NCBI GenBank assembly: GCA_024220525.1
Contig: JAMYWO010000438.1
Location: 1-26,522 of the forward strand
Length of the DNA: 26,522 nucleotides
Source: Cochliopodium minus
Lineage: Eukaryota; Discosea; Himatismenida; Cochliopodiidae
Reading direction: 5' to 3'
Shown here: in pieces, positions 20,767-26,522 of the stretch
Position numbering within the stretch: position 1 is the stretch's first letter
Layout: each line of letters begins with the position of its first letter
Position numbers and translations under genes: made by a program
Notes under the pieces: model-generated
Told to the model about the DNA's origin: nothing
Databases searched by the model: none
What the model saw: the letters and a program-made list of their open reading frames with translations, nothing else

Positions 20767-21259
20767 AATTATTTGTTATTTATTTTTAATAAATTTTTTT
20801 TTTTTAGAAAGAAAGTTTTTTGTTATTTCAAAAGTTTTAAAATAATTAAACAGAAAAAATCAATCCTTAGATTAGTTTAACTGAACATTTTCAGGAAATT
20901 CCAACAAGAATATTGGTCTTCTTAGAAAGAGAATTACCTAAATCTAAGTGGAAATTAAACACATGTTAATTAGCCTTTCAACCAGATTAGAAAAATTAAT
21001 ATCAAAGTATGATCTTGAAATATCAAGTATCATTACCAAATTACATTCCCAATTTGATCAATGAAACAATAACAATCAGCAAAGAAATGTTATAATATAG
21101 AAAAAATATTTTGGCGGGAAAATGTTTTTCAAAAGATTAACAAACATTCCTGATTTAGTTGAAATAGAAATTGAAAGTTGATTTGATATGTCGAATATAA
21201 TGCCTATTTTTTTTATTATAATTATATAACGATTTTATTTTAAATAAATAAAAAAAAAA
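20767..21259. other. Intergenic region with short open frames upstream of the coiled-coil gene
   Basis: 493 bp. The part at 20890-21100 is less AT-biased than most gaps and has a 33-codon frame from ATG at 20963 to TGA at 21064 (MLISLSTRLEKLISKYDLEI and on), which looks amphipathic. It has no splice partner or family and may be an upstream ORF or chance. An E2F-like site follows. Confidence 0.4.
21109..21122 (+). promoter_or_regulatory. E2F/DP-like site TTTTGGCGGGAAAA
   Basis: A 14-bp, nearly symmetrical GC core in an AT-rich gap, matching the E2F/DP consensus TTTSSCGC read on either strand. It lies about 140 bp before the start of the coiled-coil gene at 21260. E2F sites are conserved in animals, plants and many protists at genes for S-phase and mitosis. 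Function here is inferred. Confidence 0.5.
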
Positions 21260-22568
21260 ATGAATTTACCTGTTGATGATAGTGATTTTATATTTTCATT
21301 TGTTGAAAAAAAGAAATCAAATGATGCAAAACAAAAAGATGTAATATTTTCTCAATAAAATTCAATTATATCAAAAATAACATGCAAATTGAATATATCA
21401 TTGAATAACAACGATAGAAAAGAGAAAGATCGAAATCTCCACCCAAAACTGAAAAAAATGTAAAGAATTCTAAATCATCACAAACAACTGCATCAAGATC
21501 AAGCAAGAATAAAGAAAATGAGGGAAATAAAAAACAAAAATCAGATCTAATAAAGGAGGAGATAATGCCATCAAAAACTTCCTCAAGAAATAAAAAAAAT
21601 ACAAAAGAAAACAAAGAAAATAAAGAAAAAGAAAAGGAAAAGGAAGAAAGAGAAAAGGAGAAACAGTTGGAGAAGGAGAGGAGGGAGAGGGAGAAGGAAC
21701 TGAGAGAGAAGGAGAAGGAGAGGGAGAGGTTGGAGAAGGAGAAGAGAGATCAGCTAAAGAACAGGAAGGAGGAGCCGGTGATAGGAATAGTGGAGTTGAA
21801 AACGATAATAGGTTAAAAGGATTATCAATTTAAGAAATTTGATTTATCAATTTAATAATTTTTTATTTTTATTTAAATTCATTTATTATTTTTAAATTCG
21901 AAATTTTTTTTTTTTTTTGAATAGATGACTGTGTTGAGATAATAAACGGACAAAAAAATGCAAAATACAAAACTGACGTGAAAGAGTTTGGAAGTTATCT
22001 GTATGAGGAGCTCTGCAATCCCGAAATGCACAAAACAATCCTCAAAGAGAAAGAAGATCTTGTAAAAAAGGAACTCAAAGAGGTTGAAGAACAAATAAAA
22101 GAATGGGAAAAAGTGAAAGAATCTTTATCAGAAGTGAAGAAGAATAAAAAGTAAAAAAAAATATTTTCATTTAAAAAAATATTTTCATTTAAAAAAATTA
22201 AATAATTTTTGGAGGAAATGTGAAATAATAATTTTTCAACATCTTAATTTCACAATAAAATTAATTTTTTTTTTTATAGTAATGATTTGGCACACAATGA
22301 CATTGTTAAACTTATGTCCGAGAAAGACAAAAGAATCTACATGAAGATCAACGATGTGCTTAAAGTCAACACGAATGATCTTCTTAATGGAATCAAGTTG
22401 GGTGAGGCTATGGATCTTGTTTATATCGAGAACACTTTGAAGAACCTTGAGGATTTGGAGAAGATCTCCAAGAAAAAGTACAAAAATTTCTCCAACAAAG
22501 TTTATAAGAGGACAAAGGGTATGTTGGGTGTTGAAGAAGAATTCCAAATGAAAAAGAATTTTAAATAA
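21260..22568 (+). CDS. Lys/Glu-rich coiled-coil protein, unknown family
   Basis: Four exons (21260-21340, 21418-21811, 21925-22150, 22280-22568) give 329 residues. Residues 1-27 are short and acidic/hydrophobic (MNLPVDDSDFIFSFVEKKK). Residues 28-100 are serine/lysine-rich and probably disordered. Residues 90-140 form an extreme charged helix of KEKE and RERE units, encoded by purine-only DNA around 21600-21770. After a conserved-looking segment (DDCVEIINGQKNAKYKTDV, then FGSYLYEELCNPEMHKTIL) there are two further predicted helices, LVKKELKEVEEQIKEWEKV and a C-terminal basic helical bundle ending at FQMKKNFK. I do not recognise the family. The layout resembles chromosome- or kinetochore-associated coiled-coil subunits, and the upstream E2F-like site would fit a cell-cycle role, but both are inference. 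Confidence 0.78.
22155..22190 (+). repeat. Perfect tandem duplication of an 18-nt unit in an intron
   Basis: Two exact, adjacent copies of aaaaaaatattttcattt (22155-22172 and 22173-22190) followed by the first seven bases of a third. It lies near the donor of the third intron of the coiled-coil gene and is probably a recent slippage event. Confidence 0.85.
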
Positions 22569-22603
22569 AAGTTTTATTTCATTCTTATGTAAAATTTAGC
22601 TTT

Positions 22604-22729
22604 TAGAATTCACATTTTTTTTTTTTTAAAATATTTATACCCTTATTTATTATTTTTTTATATTTAATCTAATGTATAAACTGTTTTTGTAAAATAGGTG
22701 GATTGTACAAGTGTGTAGAATTCACATTT
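22604..22729 (+). repeat. 14-bp direct repeat tagaattcacattt, copies 112 bp apart
   Basis: Exact copies at 22604-22617 and 22716-22729. The first is followed at once by a long T run. The second lies inside the structured island. With six contiguous non-homopolymer positions containing GAATTC and CAC, chance recurrence this close is unlikely even in AT-rich DNA. Confidence 0.7.
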
Positions 22730-22864
22730 CTAATACCTAATGGTTGGCAACCTAGGGGGTTTCTTATATGTGGAGGGAGTAGAGCTGAATAGTTTATTTT
22801 AGTAAAATTCCATACGTGTGGTGGGAAACTAATACTTGTACCTTTGCCAAATTTTTTTTTTTTT
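22697..22864 (+). ncRNA. Candidate structured RNA gene in a GC-elevated island
   Basis: Between the coiled-coil and SERINC genes, about 155 bp are far richer in G and C than any other gap. A 10-bp stem closes the domain: 22705-22714 (GTACAAGTGT) pairs with 22832-22841 (ATACTTGTAC), with one G-U pair. Inside are a hairpin at about 22735-22755 (CCTA/TAGG outside GGTT/AACC), a weaker one at 22787-22810 (GAAT/ATTC and TTTA/TAAA) and CCATA/TGTGG at 22810-22821. TATAAA lies at 22675-22680, roughly 25 bases before a plausible start, and a T13 run at 22852-22864 could end RNA polymerase III transcription. I compared it by eye with tRNA, U1-U6, SRP, RNase P and Y RNA motifs and found no match. The minus strand carries an alternative open frame. 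The RNA call is inference. Confidence 0.35.
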
Positions 22865-22969
22865 GATAAAAAAAATTTTTTCTTTGAATTTTCTTTTTCT
22901 TTTGAATTTTCCTTTTGAATTTTTTATTTCAAAGAGAAAATCTGGAAAGAAAATGAATATAAAAATAAA

Positions 22970-24925
22970 ATGGGAGCATTATTAAGCTTGGGTAGTTTTG
23001 CAGGATGTATAGCATGTGGAAGTAAATTAAAATATTTTTAATATCTATCAATTGGTTTATTAATCTTCCATTTGGATTCCCACATCCCAATTTAAAAATA
23101 TATTTTATTCAAATTTCTTTTAAAATTGATCAGTATGTAGTTGCTGTGTTGGAAAATCAATCAATCTTTGTTGTTATAAATTTGAATGTAATCATTCTCA
23201 TGGAACAAGAATAGGTTATTTCATCTTGTTCTTCATTACATCTGCTTTGGCATTGATATTTGGAAACTGGGGAGCGCCTTCCCTCTATAAATTAAATTTC
23301 ATCGAGAAATGTGCCTCTGATTCCAATTCTCTTGTTGATGGATGCTTTGGAGATTTGATTATCATCAAAATCATCTTTGGAGGTGTCATGTTTCATCTTC
23401 TTCAATTCATATTGACGATAGGAGTGAAAGGTGAACAAAATAATTTTTTTCAGCATAAAATATTCGCCCATTATGTTTTTATTCAAACCCACATTCAAAT
23501 ATAAACATAATTCTTAAATTTATTTCTTAACATCTGATCATTCCTTTCATCATAATAATATTATTGTTTTACAAAAATAATATAATTTTACAATTCAGGC
23601 AGGATAAATTTGCAATTCAATCATAACATAGTACAGTTATATATATAAATTTCATACTTTATAATTAGATCAGATGATTTCAATACCAATCAATGCCAAA
23701 CTCATTCTCTTTATAAAACATTCAAAATTTTTTTTTTTTACGATTCTCATTGTGCCCCTTAATTACATATTTTTATTGGAAAGAGAGATATATTTATTTT
23801 CAATTTAAATTCAAAGTAATTCTTGGTTTTTAAGCTGTTTTTAACAAAAATCTAAAAAATTTGATAATTTTCAATTCATCTTCATTTTAAAAAATAACAA
23901 CAAAAACCATGTTTTTTATTTGATTTATTCTCTTCATTTTTTATTTTATTTTTTGAATCTCTCGAAACAGATCAGTCAGACAAAAGAGCAAGCATCCAAA
24001 ACGGATTCTGGCCCTTGAAATTCTTCATTCTGATAGGATTGATCATCGCCTCGGTGTTCATACCAAACCCCTTCTTCCTTTACTACGTGTGGGTTTCCTT
24101 CATCTGCGCGGGTCTTTTCATCATCTACCAGTTGATTTTGATTGTCGATTTCGCTCATAAATTTAACGATTATCTGGTTGGGCAGTTGGAGGAGGACAGG
24201 AGATGTTTGGCTGTTCTTCTGAGTGGAACTGTTTTGTTCTTTGCTATTTCTTTGGTTCTTAACTTGATCATTTGGATTTTGTTCAGTAAAGGAGCTTCTT
24301 GCAAGATGAACATTGGTAATTTTATTGTTAATTTTGTTTTATTTTCATTTATTTTTTAATCATTTTTTTATTAATTGTTTTTTATTTTTTATATATTTTT
24401 TTTTAAATGTAAATCTGATTTATTTCTGGTTTATAATGTAAATCTGATTTATTTTAAATCTAATTTTTGTTTTTCAATTTAAATCTCAATTATTTCTTGT
24501 TTTTTTTTAGTTTTTAGTTTATAGTTTTTAGTTTATTATTATTTTTTATAATTTTTATTTTTTCTTATTCATTTTCACTTTTTTGATTATTCTTACAAAT
24601 TTTTTCATTTATTTATTTCATTTTACAAAATTATTCATATAATTTATCTCATCAATTTTTTGACAAAGGATTTTCTGTGAGCAATTTCATCATCTGCATC
24701 ATCATTTCTATCATTTCCATCACTCCTTCCATTCAAGAGAAGAACGAGTACAGCTCTTCCATTTTCACCTCCAGTGTGGTCACTCTCTACACAAGTTACT
24801 TGATATGGAGTGCTATCTTCAGTGAACCAGAAAGGTAAATTTATATTATTTATTTTTTATTTTTATTATTTTTGATTTATTTTTATTATTTTTATTTTTT
24901 AATTGTTATTATTTTTTATTTTATT

Positions 24926-24960
<35 letters not shown>

Positions 24961-26378
24961 ATTTTTATTTTTTATTTTTATTTTTTATCTCATTTATTTT
25001 CTTTCAGTATGGGTTGTGTTGCAAAATCAAGTAATGACGTAGCACGTACCATTTCTGTTGTGATTGGTGCAATCATAACTTTGTTCGCAGTGGCTTGGTC
25101 GTAAGAATTTTTTTTTTTGAAGATATTTTTAATTATCAAACATTATTTTTTTAATTTTTTTTTGTTTTTTTTTTTAAATTTATTGTCATTTTTTTAATTT
25201 TTTTTTTTCAATTAATTTTTTCAAAAAATTTTAATTATTTTTAAAAGAACTGTCAACGCTGCAAGTAATGAAGAGGGAAAAGAACTTACCAGTGCTATTT
25301 CTGGCAATTCAAACTACAACGATGAAGAAGGCGGAGAAGAAGATAAACTTATCAAAGGGTATTGATAATATTTTTATTTATTTAATTTATTTTTATTTTT
25401 TTTATTTATTTTATTTTTATTATTTTATTTATTTTATTTTTCATTTTTATATTTTTATTTATTTTTTTATTCATTTTTTTATTTTCATTTTTATTCATTT
25501 TTTTTATTTTTTTTATTTTTTATTTTTTATTTTATTTTTAAAATATCTTCATTTTTCATTTTTTATTTTTTTTATTTTTATTTTTTATTTTTATCATTTT
25601 TGAATCTTAATTATTAAACATTATTTTTTTAATTTTTTTGTTTTTTTTTATTTTATTATATTTTTCAAAATTATTTTTAAAATTTTTTTTTCATTTTTTA
25701 TTTTTTATTTTTTATTTTTAAAATTTTTCATTTTCAAAAAAGGAATGACGATGATGATCTTATCCAAGCATCTGGTCCTGTTGAATACAACTATGCCCTC
25801 TTTCACTTGATTTTTGCTTTTGGATACATGTATATGGCCTGTTTGTTGACCAACTGGAGATTGATCCAATCAGGTAATCATGCAATATTCATTATAACAT
25901 TAATTATTTCTTATTTTTCTTTCATATTTTTTTGAATTGTTATTTTTATTTTTTATTTTTTATTTCAAATTTTTTATTTCAAATTTTTATTTTTTATTTT
26001 TTATTTGTTATTTTTATTTTTAAATTTTTTTTTATTTTTTATTTTTCATTTTATATTTTTCATTTTATATTTTTATTTTTATTTTATTATTTTATTTTTG
26101 ACATTTTTAGAATTTTTTTATTTTTTATTTTTTATTTTTATTTTATTTTTTATTTTTATTTATTAATTTTTTTAGGCGACGTTCCTCACAGTATCAGCAT
26201 TGATGAATCCATTGTTTCTGTTTGGATCAAGGTAGTGAGCTCATGGTTGACTTTGGGTCTTTATTTGTGGACTATCATCAACAGGTTTCTTAATTTCATT
26301 TTTTTTTTTATTTTTTTTATTATTCATTTTTTTCAAAACCCTTTTAGTTGTGTTTGCCCTGACAGAAAGTTTAGATAA
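22970..26378 (+). CDS. SERINC: SERINC (serine incorporator / TMS1) membrane protein
   Basis: Nine exons (22970-23021, 23134-23430, 23971-24315, 24669-24834, 25008-25100, 25248-25358, 25743-25873, 26176-26284, 26348-26378) give 444 residues, the usual SERINC length, with all phases matching. Family landmarks in order: MGALLSLGSFAGCIAC with the cysteine-rich start, TRIGYFILFF, DQSDKRASIQNGFWPLKFF, FIPNPFF, LILIVDFAHKFND, SEPESMGC, YNYALFHLIFAFGYMYMACL followed by LTNWR, WIKVVSSWLTLGLYLWT and the end PDRKFR. Ten or so hydrophobic segments are visible, with an acidic cytosolic loop (NDEEGGEEDK plus NDDDD) between the last pairs. SERINC proteins are polytopic membrane proteins long linked to serine incorporation into phosphatidylserine and sphingolipids; more recent work points to lipid scrambling. 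Five introns exceed 300 nt or are T-rich low complexity. AATAAA lies at 26431-26436. Confidence 0.96.
23431..23970 (+). other. 540-nt intron of the SERINC gene
   Basis: The longest intron in this gene, GTGAAC to AAACAG. It is mixed AT-rich sequence with a T-run at 23726-23737 and a C-containing patch (tgcccctt) near 23752. I see no nested gene, RNA stem or repeat. Confidence 0.6.
24316..24668 (+). repeat. T-rich low-complexity intron with short duplications
   Basis: 353-nt SERINC intron, sense strand dominated by T. It contains the local duplication gtaaatctgatttatttct (about 24409-24427) and a near copy at about 24438-24455, and a tagttttta series at about 24509-24535. The acceptor is GACAAAG at 24668. 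Confidence 0.65.
24835..25007 (+). repeat. TTTTTA-type low-complexity intron
   Basis: 173-nt SERINC intron made almost only of ttattttt and ttttatttt units on the sense strand, acting as one extended polypyrimidine tract ending TTTCAG. Confidence 0.8.
25359..25742 (+). repeat. T-rich low-complexity intron (384 nt)
   Basis: SERINC intron built from tttattttt, tttcattttt and attattttt units. The apparent open frames across it encode only Phe, Ile, Tyr and Leu and reflect the composition. Acceptor AAAAAAG at 25742 restores the family frame. Confidence 0.8.
25874..26175 (+). repeat. T-rich low-complexity intron (302 nt)
   Basis: SERINC intron with the same ttattttt-type units and scattered tttcattttatatt blocks (about 26043-26075, tandem copies). 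A long open frame through it is again Phe/Ile/Tyr-rich and not a gene. Confidence 0.8.
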
Positions 26379-26522
26379 AACTATGAAATTTCATTTCAAA
26401 TTTCCTTTTTTTTTTTGTTGAAAAATTTAAAATAAATAATTAAAATTAAGGAGAATTCTTTTTTTTTTTGTTCATTTTTTTTTTTCAAATTATGTTGGAT
26501 GAAAGTATTTTTTTTTTTTTTA
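26379..26522. other. Downstream flank of the SERINC gene
   Basis: 144 bp of 3' flank with an AATAAA at 26431-26436 and several T runs up to the window edge. No further gene start is visible. Confidence 0.5.

Noticed and set aside
25268-26378. Long plus-strand open frames rich in Phe, Tyr and Ile within and around SERINC introns
   Set aside because: They arise from T-rich intron sequence. The true SERINC frame is recovered by splicing and matches the family on both sides.
1-26522. Reassigned stop codons (TAA or TAG coding)
   Set aside because: TAA, TAG and TGA all occur as final codons at family-appropriate ends (SERINC TAA, nucleotidyltransferase TAG, ArfGAP TGA).
1-26522. Transposon, CRISPR array or bacterial-type operon
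   Set aside because: No terminal repeats with target duplications, transposase or reverse transcriptase motifs, or spaced repeats were found.

Overview
This window comes from the nuclear genome of a compact, very AT-rich single-celled eukaryote that uses the standard genetic code. TAA, TGA and TAG all end recognisable proteins. Genes carry many short introns, nearly all GT-AG with GTAA, GTAT or GTGA donors. An asparagine run, a Q/M-rich tail and the gene set (BAR-PH-ArfGAP-ankyrin, RCC1, SERINC, C2/EF-hand) suggest a free-living amoeboid or amoeboflagellate protist. I cannot place it more precisely; an anaeramoebid-like or amoebozoan-like origin is only a guess. I assembled the gene models by hand, splicing exons so that phases agree and domains run through. 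No tRNA, rRNA, CRISPR array or bacterial-type operon was seen.

Layout from left to right. Minus strand: a lysine-rich N-terminal fragment resembling the start of dynein intermediate chain (73-570, probably running off the left edge), then a 19-exon RCC1-repeat protein (761-2989). Plus strand: a BAR-PH-ArfGAP-ankyrin protein (3301-6997), a terminal nucleotidyltransferase of the non-canonical poly(A)/poly(U) polymerase family (7325-9256), a C2-like/EF-hand protein (9562-11967), a PH protein with a Q/M-rich PPPY tail (12310-13710), a four-EF-hand calmodulin-like protein (13874-14716) and a small PAS-like protein (15641-16469). Minus strand: a coiled-coil/ankyrin protein (17620-19209). Plus strand: an Fcf2-family pre-rRNA processing factor (19764-20766), a lysine/glutamate-rich coiled-coil protein with an E2F-like site upstream (21260-22568), and a complete SERINC membrane protein (22970-26378).

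The genes do not form one pathway. Recurring themes are membrane and phosphoinositide interfaces (BAR, PH, ArfGAP, C2, SERINC), calcium binding (two EF-hand genes) and RNA metabolism (nucleotidyltransferase, Fcf2).

The most unusual stretch is the gap at 22690-22865. It is a GC-elevated island with a 10-bp closing stem, internal hairpins, an upstream TATAAA and a downstream T13 run. It looks like a candidate structured RNA gene, but its minus strand also holds an ATG-less open frame. Other points of note are three micro-exons of 10-11 nt in the RCC1 gene, a GC-AG intron holding a long near-perfect hairpin, a broken coding-like stretch before the Fcf2 gene, and a repeated 5'-to-3' switch of synonymous third bases from A/C to G/T inside exons.
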